Source: Actinomycetota bacterium
GTDB lineage: Bacteria; Actinomycetota; Actinomycetes; Nanopelagicales; Nanopelagicaceae
DNA: 64,000 nucleotides
Direction: 5' to 3'
NCBI GenBank assembly: GCA_016870365.1
Contig: VGBW01000004.1
Coordinates: forward strand, 1 to 64,000
Below the pieces are notes generated by a model that did no database searches, was not told the origin of the DNA, and worked only from the letters and a program-made list of their open reading frames with translations. Positions 52,401 through 60,664 of the stretch are shown piece after piece. The translations under genes were made by a program, and so were the position numbers. The number at the start of each line of letters is the position of its first letter. Position 1 is the stretch's first letter.

Positions 52401-52984
52401 ATGTTTCAGATCATCCACTGCTTGGCGTTGAACACGTCTTGAGAAATGCAACTGATACAACAATTAGTCAGATTATAGATGATGGAGTCGTTCATGATCA
52501 GGTCATTACTATCGCAGGGCTAATCACAGCAGTACAACGTAAGGTTAGTAGGCAAGGTCAATCTTGGGCGATTGTCACAGTTGAAGATTTAGAGGGAGCA
52601 ATTGATGTTCGCTTCTTCTCATCTACCTATCAAACACATGCACTAAATTTAATTGAGGATCGAATCGTTGTTATTCGTGGAAGAATAGATAAACGCGAGG
52701 AGACACCACAGATAACAGCTTTAGAGTTAAGTCTTCCAGATATTAATCAGGCTCCTATCGGACCACTTGTAATCAAACTTGAAGCTGAAAGATGCACGCC
52801 TCCTGTTGTTGATCGTATGAAGGAAATTCTGCGCTCCCATCCTGGGACCAGGGAAGTTCATCTAAGAATTGAAGGCGGCACAAGAAACACCATCCTTAAG
52901 CTAGATGATGGATTGAAAATCACCGCATCTCCGAGTTTGAGTGCAGACTTAAAGTCAATCCTCGGTCCAGATTGTTTGGTTTAA
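49451..52984 (+). CDS. dnaE1: Replicative DNA polymerase III alpha subunit DnaE1
   Basis: GTG at 49451, just after AAGGGAG, gives 1177 residues; GTG at 49463 is an alternative. The PHP domain begins FVHLHVHTEYSMLDGAARV. The palm shows VGPGRGSAAGSLVSYSLGIT and active site MPDIDLDFDERRR near residue 417. Later come YRPGPMGVNAHNDYADRK, IVYQEQVMAIAQKLAGFSLG, FNRAHSAGYG and an OB-fold near VITIAGLITAVQRKVSRQGQ. It is the main chromosomal replicase, distinct from the SOS-linked DnaE2. Confidence 0.95.
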   Translation: MSPTVSQGFVHLHVHTEYSMLDGAARVEKLAQEVARSGDGAIAMTDHGNVFGAFDFYKTMKGAGVKPIIGIEAYVAPESRFDRKRVKWAEGGEDDISGGGAYTHMTLWAENNVGLANIFRLSSLASLEGFYYKPRMDRELLSKFSQGVIATTGCPAGEIQTRIRMGAYNEARAAAANYRDIFGADNYFVEIMDHDIEIERRVKDDLLKLSKELGLPLVATNDLHYTYAEDAKHHAALLCIQSASTLADPKRFKFENEEFYLKDAKAMRRIFKDLEVACDNTLLIAERCNITMRENENLLPKFAVPDGESENSWLVKQGERGLLERFGVKSMDQVPPQYQARLHFELDVMTKMGFAGYFLVVGDLVSHAKKEGIRVGPGRGSAAGSLVSYSLGITGLDPIKHGLLFERFLNPDRISMPDIDLDFDERRRSEMIRYATHKYGDDRVAQIITYGTIKSKAAIKDATRVLGYPYALGERLTKALPSSIMGKDISLQGVFDKENERFGEAQEFRNIYETDPDSKTIVDMAKGLEGLKRQWSVHAAGVILSRDPLIDVIPIHRRDSDGSIITQFDMGACEATGLLKMDFLGLRNLSVLDDCLENIKSNQGETIVLESLELSDKKTFGLLSRGETLGVFQLDSAPIRALLRSMAPDCFEDISAVIALYRPGPMGVNAHNDYADRKNKRKRIEPIHPELRAALDEILADTYGLIVYQEQVMAIAQKLAGFSLGRADLLRKAMGKKNKEILDKEYVHFEEGMRNNGFSSIAIEELWKTLIPFSDYAFNRAHSAGYGVLSFWTAYLKANYPTEYMAALLTSVRDDKDKSALYLNECRRMGIKVLAPDVNFSNAEYTPGGSDIRFGLTAIRNIGENVVASIVKNRKEKGKYTSFGDFLAKVEGTVCNKKTIESLIKAGAFDSLGHSRKGLMSIYLEAIDSVLEEKRAQAIGQFDLFGGANEISANGIATLALEVSDQEWEKALLLAYEREMLGLYVSDHPLLGVEHVLRNATDTTISQIIDDGVVHDQVITIAGLITAVQRKVSRQGQSWAIVTVEDLEGAIDVRFFSSTYQTHALNLIEDRIVVIRGRIDKREETPQITALELSLPDINQAPIGPLVIKLEAERCTPPVVDRMKEILRSHPGTREVHLRIEGGTRNTILKLDDGLKITASPSLSADLKSILGPDCLV

Positions 52985-53072
52985 GCAAAGATAACCCTCT
53001 ACCAGATAAGTGCTATCGCAATTAGAATAGCCAGATGCGCTTTGCCAAAATCCTTAGAAGTCTTGCTTAAGA

Positions 53073-53798
53073 ATGAACAAATTGGAGCTATTGCCTGCAG
53101 TTGATGTTCGCTCCGGCCAGGCAGTTCGCTTGACTAAAGGCGATCTGGAGCAGCAAAGCAAATATGGATCTGCTCTTGATGCTGCACTTGAATTTGAAAG
53201 CGCGGGAGCAGAGTGGATTCACTTAGTTGATCTAGATGCAGCCTTTGGCACTGGCTCCAATTACGATCTCTTAGTCAAACTGGTTGGCAAATTAGATACA
53301 AAGGTTCAACTATCCGGTGGAATTCGAGATGAAGAATCTTTGGTGCGAGCACTTGCTACAGGTTGCCACCGAATTAACTTGTCTACCTCAGCCCTAGAAG
53401 ATCCGGCTTGGTGTGAATCTGCCATCAAACGTTTTGGTGCCAGGATTGCGGTAGGACTTGATGTGAGAGAGAGAACTTTGGCAGCCCGTGGGGGTAGACA
53501 GGATGTGGGAGATCTCTTTGATGCCCTGGAGCGTTTGGATAGCTATGGCTGTTCTAGATATGTAATAACAGACGTCAATAGAGATGGAACTCTTCAGGGG
53601 CCGAACTTAGATTTACTCAAATCAGTATGCGCTGCAACAAATCGGCCGATAATTGCCTCGGGGGGAGTTTCACAGCTAAGTGATATTCAATCTCTTCGAG
53701 AATTGACAGAAATAGGTGTTGAAGGAAGTATTGTTGGCAAAGCCTTATATTCACAGAATTTCACCATTGAACAAGCTCTAGAAGTGGCATCCAAATGA
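53073..53798 (+). CDS. priA: Phosphoribosyl isomerase A (HisA/TrpF bifunctional)
   Basis: The 241-residue TIM barrel begins [19 protein letters not shown], with catalytic Asp in [49 protein letters not shown] and the second Asp in [15 protein letters not shown], then [11 protein letters not shown]. The actinobacterial PriA isomerises both ProFAR (histidine) and phosphoribosyl anthranilate (tryptophan). The trp genes that follow lack trpF, which supports the dual role. Confidence 0.92.
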   Translation: MNKLELLPAVDVRSGQAVRLTKGDLEQQSKYGSALDAALEFESAGAEWIHLVDLDAAFGTGSNYDLLVKLVGKLDTKVQLSGGIRDEESLVRALATGCHRINLSTSALEDPAWCESAIKRFGARIAVGLDVRERTLAARGGRQDVGDLFDALERLDSYGCSRYVITDVNRDGTLQGPNLDLLKSVCAATNRPIIASGGVSQLSDIQSLRELTEIGVEGSIVGKALYSQNFTIEQALEVASK

Positions 53799-53831
53799 GA
53801 CAGTTAAGTTTTGATATTACCAAGGACTTCG

Positions 53832-53846
53832 TTCGAATGATTCGAA
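53832..53846. promoter_or_regulatory. Palindrome upstream of trpE (candidate operator)
   Basis: TTCGAAT-G-ATTCGAA is a perfect inverted repeat around one base, 32 bases before the trpE ATG. It does not fit the LexA box GAAC-N4-GTTC. A transcription factor site for tryptophan control is the likeliest reading; no leader peptide with tandem Trp codons is visible in this 80-base gap. Confidence 0.5.
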
Positions 53847-53878
53847 TTTTTCAAACTAAAGCTGTAAAGGATCATTAA

Positions 53879-55384
53879 ATGGAGCGATTAAGTCTAGAGC
53901 AGTTTCGCGCATACGCCAGGGAATATAACGTTATTCCGGTGGCTCAATCGCTATTGGCAGATAATGAAACTCCGCTGACTCTCTATTCCAAGTTAGCTAA
54001 AGATCGCGAAAATACATTCCTTCTAGAGTCAGCGGAGCATGGCGGAGCATGGTCTAGATATTCATTTATCGGCCTAAGAAGTGAAGCCACGCTAACTGAG
54101 AAAGACGGAGTTGCTCACTGGCTTGGAACTATGCCGGCAGGAGCTCCAAGTGGTATTGATCCTTTAGAAGCGCTACAAATTGCCGCTAAACATTTGCGCT
54201 CGCCAAAGATCGAAAATCTGCCACCTCTCACTGGCGGATTGGTTGGCTATTTGGGATATGACGCAGTGCGAAGACTTGAGAAACTTCCCAAAATAGCAAC
54301 AGATGAATTAAAGCTTCCAGAAATTGCTTTTATGCTGACTACGGACTTAGCTGTTTATGATCACCTGCAAGGTATTGTGATCTTGATAGCAAATGCCATA
54401 AATTGGGATGGTTCTGATGAAAGAGTCGATCAGGCCTATCAATCGGCTATCAAAAGACTTGATCAAATGCAGGCAGCGCTCTTAGAAAAACTAGATAGCA
54501 ATATCTCTCACATTGTAGAAAAGAGTGCTCCAAGTTTTACTGCCAATTTCACTCAAGATCGATTCTGCCAGAGTGTAGAAGCAATAAAGGAGCAGATTAG
54601 ATCGGGGGAGGCTTTCCAAGTTGTCTTATCTCAGAGATTTACTATGGATTGCCAGGCATCCTCGCTTGATGCATATCGAATGTTAAGACTTCATAATCCA
54701 AGTCCCTATATGTATCACTTCAGATTTGCAGATGGCTTAAGTGTTGTTGGTTCAAGTCCTGAGGCACTTGTGAAAGTCACTGGATCTGAAGTGATGGTTC
54801 ATCCAATTGCCGGAACTAGAAAACGATCGACAAATCAAGAGGAAGATTTAAGGCTAGGAGAGGAACTTCTTGCAGATCCAAAAGAGCGCGCTGAGCATTT
54901 GATGTTAGTTGACCTTGGAAGAAATGACTTAGGAAGAGTCTGCGCTGCAGGGAGTGTAAATGTCGTTGAGTTCATGCAGATTGAGAGATATTCCCATGTC
55001 ATGCATATCGTCTCAACCGTCACTGGAGAGCTAGATAGGTCCAAATCAGCGGTGGAAGCTTTATACGCAGTATTTCCTGCGGGAACTCTCTCTGGCGCAC
55101 CAAAGCCAAGAGCAATGGAGATAATTGAAGAGCTAGAGCCATCGAGGCGAGGAATCTATGGCGGAGCAATTGGATATATAGATTTCACGGGAAACCTTGA
55201 CACATGTATTGCAATTAGAACTGCAGTAATTAATGGCAAGAAAGCATATGTGCAGGCAGGAGCTGGAATAGTTGCTGATTCAAATCCAATTAGTGAATAT
55301 GAAGAGTGCTTAAACAAGGCAGCAGCAGTACTCGGGGCAATTGGAGCAGCAAACTCACTTGTGCCTCTTACGGAAAAGGCTTAG
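53879..55384 (+). CDS. trpE: Anthranilate synthase component I
   Basis: The 501-residue chorismate-binding enzyme has the feedback site LLESAEHGGAWSRYSFIG near the N-terminus and the catalytic part with GEAFQVVLSQRF, HNPSPYMYHFRF, PIAGTRKRSTN, EHLMLVDLGRNDLGRV, FPAGTLSGAPKPRAMEII and VQAGAGIVADSNP. The LLES motif predicts tryptophan feedback inhibition. AAGGA precedes ATG by seven bases. The amidotransferase TrpG is not in this window. Confidence 0.96.
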   Translation: MERLSLEQFRAYAREYNVIPVAQSLLADNETPLTLYSKLAKDRENTFLLESAEHGGAWSRYSFIGLRSEATLTEKDGVAHWLGTMPAGAPSGIDPLEALQIAAKHLRSPKIENLPPLTGGLVGYLGYDAVRRLEKLPKIATDELKLPEIAFMLTTDLAVYDHLQGIVILIANAINWDGSDERVDQAYQSAIKRLDQMQAALLEKLDSNISHIVEKSAPSFTANFTQDRFCQSVEAIKEQIRSGEAFQVVLSQRFTMDCQASSLDAYRMLRLHNPSPYMYHFRFADGLSVVGSSPEALVKVTGSEVMVHPIAGTRKRSTNQEEDLRLGEELLADPKERAEHLMLVDLGRNDLGRVCAAGSVNVVEFMQIERYSHVMHIVSTVTGELDRSKSAVEALYAVFPAGTLSGAPKPRAMEIIEELEPSRRGIYGGAIGYIDFTGNLDTCIAIRTAVINGKKAYVQAGAGIVADSNPISEYEECLNKAAAVLGAIGAANSLVPLTEKA

Positions 55385-55389
55385 ATATC

Positions 55390-56169
55390 ATGAGCGTTCT
55401 TGGTTCAATTATTGCTGGCGTGTTGGAGGATCAAGCCCTACGCCAAGTCTCTAACTCTGAATTAGAGGAGAGGATGGCACGAGCTGCTAAACCTTTGGAT
55501 GTACTAGCAACCCTTAGCAAAGAGAAGTTCTCAATAATTGCTGAAGTCAAGCGCTCTAGTCCTAGCAAAGGATCACTTGCTCAAATACCAGCTCCTGAAA
55601 GGCTGGCACGTCAATATCAAGATGGTGGGGCAGCGGTTATCAGCGTACTAACTGAGCGAAGATGCTTCGGAGGATCGCTAGAAGACTTTTCAAAAGTCAG
55701 AAAAGAAGTCTCTATCCCAATGCTACGAAAGGACTTTATAGTCAACGAGTATTTAGTGAGGGAATCAAGAGCTCATGGCGCAGATCTAATACTTTTAATC
55801 GTTGCAGCGCTATCAGATAGCCAGCTCAGTGAGCTCTATCAACTAGTGACAACTCTTGGCATGCAGGCACTCATTGAGATTCATAATCAAGAAGAACTTG
55901 ACAGAGCACTAGAGATTAGCCCGAAGATAATTGGAGTAAATGCACGTAATCTAAAGACATTAGAAATTGACAAGGGTAATTTTCAAATTCTTCTGCCCAT
56001 GATTCCAGCAGGCGTATATCGAATCGCCGAATCTGGGATGTCAGGGCCCAAAGATGCACTCGAGGCTTTAATTGCTGGAGCAGACGCAATCTTGATAGGG
56101 GAAGCTTTAGTTAAATCTGATGATCCAGCCGATAGCGTTCGTCAATTCTTAAATGTCGCAAAGCCTTAA
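55390..56169 (+). CDS. trpC: Indole-3-glycerol phosphate synthase
   Basis: ATG at 55390, five bases after trpE, gives 259 residues; an earlier in-frame ATG lies inside trpE. Motifs are [62 protein letters not shown] and [15 protein letters not shown]. It closes the indole ring from CdRP. trpD and trpF are absent between trpE and trpC. Confidence 0.95.
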   Translation: MSVLGSIIAGVLEDQALRQVSNSELEERMARAAKPLDVLATLSKEKFSIIAEVKRSSPSKGSLAQIPAPERLARQYQDGGAAVISVLTERRCFGGSLEDFSKVRKEVSIPMLRKDFIVNEYLVRESRAHGADLILLIVAALSDSQLSELYQLVTTLGMQALIEIHNQEELDRALEISPKIIGVNARNLKTLEIDKGNFQILLPMIPAGVYRIAESGMSGPKDALEALIAGADAILIGEALVKSDDPADSVRQFLNVAKP

Positions 56170-56176
56170 GAGAAAG

Positions 56177-56182
56177 TATACT
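56177..56182 (+). promoter_or_regulatory. Candidate internal -10 for leaderless trpB
   Basis: TATACT ends seven bases before the trpB ATG at 56190 in the 20-base gap after trpC. It suggests that trpBA can be transcribed separately from trpEC. Confidence 0.5.
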
Positions 56183-56189
56183 CAAGGTC

Positions 56190-57380
56190 ATGGAGCGAAC
56201 CGAAATTGTTGGCCACTTTGGCCCCTACGGCGGACGCTTTGTCCCAGAGGCTCTAATTGGGGCATTAGATGAATTAGAAGCGGCTAATAACTCTGCTTCT
56301 AAAGATCCGGAATTTCAAAAAGAACTTAATCATTTACATAAAACCTACACTGGCAGACCCTCGATCATTACTGAGGCGAAAAGATTTGCCGAACATGCTG
56401 GGAACGCCCGAATTTTGCTCAAGCGTGAAGATCTGAATCACACTGGCAGTCACAAGATAAATAATGTCCTGGGACAGGCACTTCTCACTAAACGCATGGG
56501 CAAGAAGAGAATTATTGCTGAAACTGGTGCTGGTCAACATGGCGTGGCCTCGGCAACTGCTGCAGCGCTATTGGGCCTGGAGTGTGTGGTTTATATGGGC
56601 GAAGAAGATACAAAACGCCAAGCATTAAATGTGGCAAGAATGAAGTTGCTTGGCGCAACCGTTGTTCCAGTTACGACTGGCTCTAGAACTTTAAAGGATG
56701 CAATTAATGAGGCGATGCGTGATTGGGTGACAAATGTTGCATCAACTCATTACTTATTAGGAACTGTTGCAGGTCCTCATCCTTTCCCAACGATGGTTAG
56801 AGATTTTCATCGCATCATTGGAATTGAAGCAAGGCAGCAAGTATTGGAGATGACCGGAAGACTTCCTGATGCTGTCCTAGCTTGCGTTGGTGGGGGATCT
56901 AATGCCATCGGTATTTTCCATCCCTTTCTTGATGATCAAAAGGTCCGCTTGATTGGTCTTGAAGCAGGCGGATCTGGAGTTGAAAGTGGTAAACATGCCG
57001 CAACTATTGTTGGTGGCACTCCCGGTGTTCTTCACGGCACCAGGTCTTATCTTCTTCAAGATAGCGATGGTCAAACTATTGAGTCTCATTCAATTTCTGC
57101 TGGCCTTGATTATCCAGGAGTAGGTCCTGAACATGCATACCTTCATGACATTGGACGAGCGGAGTATCGAGCAATTACTGATGATCAAGCGATGCATGCT
57201 TTCTCACTGTTTTCAAAGTGTGAAGGGATAATTCCTGCTATCGAAACCGCTCATGCACTCGCTGGCGCTCTACAAGTTGGCAATGAGTTAGGAAGTGGAA
57301 CAATCCTGCTTATCAATCTCTCCGGGCGCGGCGATAAAGATGTTCAAACAGCTGCGCAATACTTCGGGATTCCTCTTTAG
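56190..57380 (+). CDS. trpB: Tryptophan synthase beta chain
   Basis: The 396-residue PLP enzyme starts [20 protein letters not shown], has the PLP lysine in [15 protein letters not shown] (about K89), [19 protein letters not shown], the phosphate loop [12 protein letters not shown] and [13 protein letters not shown]. This is the TrpB1 type that pairs with TrpA. A TATACT box directly precedes it. Confidence 0.96.
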   Translation: MERTEIVGHFGPYGGRFVPEALIGALDELEAANNSASKDPEFQKELNHLHKTYTGRPSIITEAKRFAEHAGNARILLKREDLNHTGSHKINNVLGQALLTKRMGKKRIIAETGAGQHGVASATAAALLGLECVVYMGEEDTKRQALNVARMKLLGATVVPVTTGSRTLKDAINEAMRDWVTNVASTHYLLGTVAGPHPFPTMVRDFHRIIGIEARQQVLEMTGRLPDAVLACVGGGSNAIGIFHPFLDDQKVRLIGLEAGGSGVESGKHAATIVGGTPGVLHGTRSYLLQDSDGQTIESHSISAGLDYPGVGPEHAYLHDIGRAEYRAITDDQAMHAFSLFSKCEGIIPAIETAHALAGALQVGNELGSGTILLINLSGRGDKDVQTAAQYFGIPL

Positions 57381-57394
57381 GATTATTAACAGCG

Positions 57395-58189
57395 ATGAGT
57401 AGAGAGAGTTTGGCTCAGGTATTTGCACGTGCAAGAAGTGAGGATCGCGCAGCCTTAATCGGTTATATGCCAGCGGGCTTCCCAAGTCTTGAAGGATCTA
57501 AGGAAATAATTAAGGCGTTAGTTGATGGTGGGGTAGATATTGTTGAAGTGGGCTTTGCTTATAGCGATCCAGTTATGGATGGAGCAATAATTCAAGAGGC
57601 TGCTGAGATTGCCTTGAGAAATAGGACTGGAGCTAAGGAAGTCTTGGATGTGGTCTCAAGTGTAAGCGTTCCCTCTCTAGTTATGTCTTACTGGAATCCT
57701 ATTGAGCGATATGGAGTAAAGGAGTTCACAAAGGCTCTTGCCGAAGTTGGAGGTGTTGGAGTTATTACTCCAGATTTAACTATTGAGGAGTCAGGCGAAT
57801 GGATTGAAGAAACAGAGAGAAATGATTTGAGCCGCGTCTATGTTGTAGCTCCCAGCACAGATGATTCAAGATTAGTCAAAGTTGCTGAAAGGTGCTCTGG
57901 GTTTATTTATGCTGCAAGTCTTATGGGAGTAACAGGGGCCAGAAATTCTCTCTCAGATAGCGCCAGCCAACTAGTATCAAGACTTCGCAAGATTACAGAT
58001 CTTCCTATCGCTGTTGGGCTTGGAGTTTCAACGTGGGAGCAAGCTGCAAGCGTTGCCAAGTTTGCCGATGGGGTCATTGTGGGCTCAGCATTTATTGAGT
58101 TAGTGCTTCAAGCAGCAGATATAGAGCAGGCATGTAAGAGCGTTGCCTCACTTGCCCGGCAATTATCAGATGGGGTCAGAAAGGGCTAA
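57395..58189 (+). CDS. trpA: Tryptophan synthase alpha chain
   Basis: The 264-residue TIM barrel has ALIGYMPAGFPSLEGS, VDIVEVGFAYSDPVMDGAII (catalytic Glu and Asp), SYWNPIERYGV, GVITPDLTIEESGEW, YAASLMGVTGAR, VGLGVSTWEQAA and ADGVIVGSAFIELV. It makes indole for TrpB. It ends the trp operon. Confidence 0.95.
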   Translation: MSRESLAQVFARARSEDRAALIGYMPAGFPSLEGSKEIIKALVDGGVDIVEVGFAYSDPVMDGAIIQEAAEIALRNRTGAKEVLDVVSSVSVPSLVMSYWNPIERYGVKEFTKALAEVGGVGVITPDLTIEESGEWIEETERNDLSRVYVVAPSTDDSRLVKVAERCSGFIYAASLMGVTGARNSLSDSASQLVSRLRKITDLPIAVGLGVSTWEQAASVAKFADGVIVGSAFIELVLQAADIEQACKSVASLARQLSDGVRKG

Positions 58190-58258
58190 GTCGGCTAGTT
58201 TTAGGATGTTGGTTTAGACTTATGTCGACAACAGTAAGGAGAATTTGAAGGAGTAAAA

Positions 58259-59005
58259 GTGCCAAAGGAGCCGCGCCAAAGAAAAGTGAGTAGTACAGGT
58301 AAATCCAGAGACACAGTAACGAGAAACATTGTCATTGGCATGATCGCACTTGTGGTCTTATCTGGGGTTATCTTCACAGTTTTGGATAAGAGGTCTGGTG
58401 CTAGCGTTGCGGTTCCTGCATCAATTGAGAGTATTTCTTCGGCCAATAATGGCGATCCAGTGATACCAACAATCTCACCAGAGGCAGATTACGGCGTGGT
58501 ATTTAATGCCGATAGTCCACTAAGGATTGATGTTTGGGAAGACTTCCAGTGTCCTTATTGCAAGTTCTTTGAAGATGCTATGGGTGACTATCTAGAGACT
58601 TTGATTAGAGAAAAGCAGGCACAAGTGATCTATCACATAGCGTCGTTTATAGGCCAAGAATCAGTTCGCGCCGCTAATGCCGCAAGTTGTGCTGTTCCAG
58701 AGGGAAGGTTCATTGAGTATCACAGAGCGCTATATCATATTCAAGGTGGAGAGAACAGTGGCTTGTTTTCAAATAGGAACTTAGTTGAAGTTGGCACGCG
58801 GCTTGGTATTACCAGTGATAGCTTTGCCAGCTGCGTTAACGATAATCAATCAGGTGATGTGGTCAAAAATGTCGCATCATCGATGAAGAAAAACGGTGTA
58901 GAGGGAACTCCAACTGTATTTATCAATGGCAAACCATGGAATCGCACCACCTCTGAATTTAGACTTGAGGAATTTAAGGCAGCGGTCGAAGCAGCTAAGC
59001 AGTGA
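58259..59005 (+). CDS. Membrane-anchored DsbA-like thiol-disulfide oxidoreductase
   Basis: The 248-residue protein has a basic N-terminus, one membrane helix (about 24-43) and an extracytoplasmic thioredoxin fold of the DsbA/DSBA-like type: DVWEDFQCPYCKFFED with Cys98 and Cys101, an inserted helical region, and the cis-proline loop GVEGTPTVFINGKPW. It probably oxidises or isomerises exported thiols. Start GTG at 58259; its end overlaps lgt by GTGA. Confidence 0.9.
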   Translation: MPKEPRQRKVSSTGKSRDTVTRNIVIGMIALVVLSGVIFTVLDKRSGASVAVPASIESISSANNGDPVIPTISPEADYGVVFNADSPLRIDVWEDFQCPYCKFFEDAMGDYLETLIREKQAQVIYHIASFIGQESVRAANAASCAVPEGRFIEYHRALYHIQGGENSGLFSNRNLVEVGTRLGITSDSFASCVNDNQSGDVVKNVASSMKKNGVEGTPTVFINGKPWNRTTSEFRLEEFKAAVEAAKQ

Positions 59006-59823
59006 TCTTTGCTGCTATTCCTTCCCCAACTCAATCTCAAATAGAGATTGGGCCGCTTACTTTTCACTTCTACGCTCTATGCATCATCGTTGGGATTATT
59101 GCTGCTCTTTACATTGGAAATAGGAGATATGTCGCACTTGGTGGTAAGGCTGAGGTAGTTAACGATGTAGCAATCTATGCAGTTCCATTTGGAATCATCG
59201 GTGGTCGTCTTTATCACGTGATTTCCTCTCCACAAGCTTATTTTGGAGAAAATGGTGATCCGCTTAGTGCGCTATATATATGGCAGGGTGGCCTTGGAAT
59301 CTGGGGAGCAATTTCCCTTGGACTTCTTGGCGCATGTATTGGATATCGAAGAAATAGGTCACGCGCTGAGATTTCTTTCGCAAGCTTTGCCGACGCGCTA
59401 GCTCCGGGGCTTTTAGTTGCCCAAGGAATTGGTCGTTGGGGAAATTGGTTTAATAAAGAAATTTTTGGGCGGGAGTTAAACGCCCCCTGGGCTCTTGAGA
59501 TCCCATTAGCCTACCGACCTATTGGATATACAAGCGTTGAGACATTTCATCCAGTTTTCCTATATGAATTCATTTGGTGCTTCATAGCAGCCTTCATTTT
59601 GATAAGGGTGGGGTCTAGAAAGAAGTTTGTTCCAGGTTCCATATTTGCTATGTATGTCGCCCTGTATTGCATGGGGCGAGCCTTGATTGAGACTATCCGA
59701 ATTGATGAGGCGAACTTGATTTTAGGCGTCAGACTAAATGTTTGGACGAGTGTGATCTTGCTCTTTGGTTCACTCATCTACTTGCGCCAGAATCAATTAC
59801 CAAGAGATTCGAGTGTAAAATAG
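59002..59823 (+). CDS. lgt: Prolipoprotein diacylglyceryl transferase
   Basis: The 273-residue membrane enzyme moves diacylglycerol onto the lipobox cysteine. Motifs are IGPLTFHFYALCIIVGIIAA, GIIGGRLYHVI, WQGGLGIWGA, the Lgt signature GRWGNWFNKEIFGRE and HPVFLYEFIWC. Seven helices are expected. Start GTG at 59002 overlaps the DsbA-like stop. Confidence 0.95.
   Translation: MIFAAIPSPTQSQIEIGPLTFHFYALCIIVGIIAALYIGNRRYVALGGKAEVVNDVAIYAVPFGIIGGRLYHVISSPQAYFGENGDPLSALYIWQGGLGIWGAISLGLLGACIGYRRNRSRAEISFASFADALAPGLLVAQGIGRWGNWFNKEIFGRELNAPWALEIPLAYRPIGYTSVETFHPVFLYEFIWCFIAAFILIRVGSRKKFVPGSIFAMYVALYCMGRALIETIRIDEANLILGVRLNVWTSVILLFGSLIYLRQNQLPRDSSVK
59816..59821 (+). promoter_or_regulatory. Candidate -10 for the leaderless VIT-family gene
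   Basis: TAAAAT at the end of lgt ends six bases before GTG at 59828, the same layout as before sepF. Confidence 0.4.
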
Positions 59824-59827
59824 GTTC

Positions 59828-60535
59828 GTGAGCCAACCTGGATTAGGGATACGAAAAGCTAAGCATCGCACACAAAGAGCTGGATGGCTCAGGGCTGCAG
59901 TCTTAGGTGTCAATGATGGGCTGGTTTCATCGGCAGCATTGATGATTGGAATTGTTTCAGCCCAGAAGAATGACTATGTAATTACCGTTGGCTTAGCAGG
60001 AATCGCAGCAGGAGCCATGTCTATGGCTGTTGGTGAGTATGTCTCTGTCAAGTCACAGAATGACATCGAAGAATCTGATCGAGTTTTAGAACTAGAGCAT
60101 CATCGGATTGATCCCAAGGGAGAGCTTGAGGAGTTAACTCAGATCTATCAGGGGCGAGGATTGACTAGAGCAACTGCAGAAAAAGTTGCCCAAGAACTTC
60201 ATGCCCATGACGCACTTGGTGCTCATCTGCGCGATGAGTTGGGCCAGTATGAGTTGACCAAGGCGCGCCCCATGCAAGCAGCGATTGCTTCAGCACTTAG
60301 CTTCACATTTGGAGGAGCAATTCCACTTCTTGGCGCTCTCTCGCCAAGTCTTGAGGGGAAAGCCCTGTCAATTGTGGCAATTACATTCCTGGGCCTGCTT
60401 GTTGCAGGAGTAGTCAGCGCTAAGACTTCAGGCTCGAAAATCTGGCGACCCACCCTTCGGATTCTCTTTGGTGGCGCCTTGGGAATGGCCATAACGGCAT
60501 CGGTTGGCCAGATCGCCCATATCTCTGGACTCTAG
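59828..60535 (+). CDS. VIT/CCC1-family iron/manganese transporter
   Basis: The 235-residue membrane protein starts after a basic head with LRAAVLGVNDGLVSSAALMI, the family's first helix, then AGAMSMAVGEYVSVKSQNDI, a cytoplasmic acidic helix pair (SDRVLELEHHR, GELEELTQIYQGRGL) that corresponds to the metal-binding hub, and two to three C-terminal helices. VIT1/CCC1 carriers export Fe(II) or Mn(II) from the cytoplasm. GTG start. Spaced four bases from lgt. Confidence 0.9.
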   Translation: MSQPGLGIRKAKHRTQRAGWLRAAVLGVNDGLVSSAALMIGIVSAQKNDYVITVGLAGIAAGAMSMAVGEYVSVKSQNDIEESDRVLELEHHRIDPKGELEELTQIYQGRGLTRATAEKVAQELHAHDALGAHLRDELGQYELTKARPMQAAIASALSFTFGGAIPLLGALSPSLEGKALSIVAITFLGLLVAGVVSAKTSGSKIWRPTLRILFGGALGMAITASVGQIAHISGL

Positions 60536-60664
60536 AGGGCGCCAAAAGAAAGCAGGTTCTTGATAGACTCGTGCTCCTCTTAGGGCCGTCGTTGTCCCAG
60601 TAACTTTGAGAAGAAATAAAAAAACAACTCGAAGTAAACAATAATTTCTTGGTGGGAGCGATAA

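Noticed and set aside
52985-53072. Small gene or RNA between dnaE1 and priA
   Set aside because: No start with ribosome site, no frame of useful length and no stable hairpin were seen in the 88 bases.
53832-53846. SOS box upstream of trpE
   Set aside because: The half-sites are TTCGAAT/ATTCGAA with a one-base centre, not GAAC-N4-GTTC, and trp genes are not expected LexA targets.
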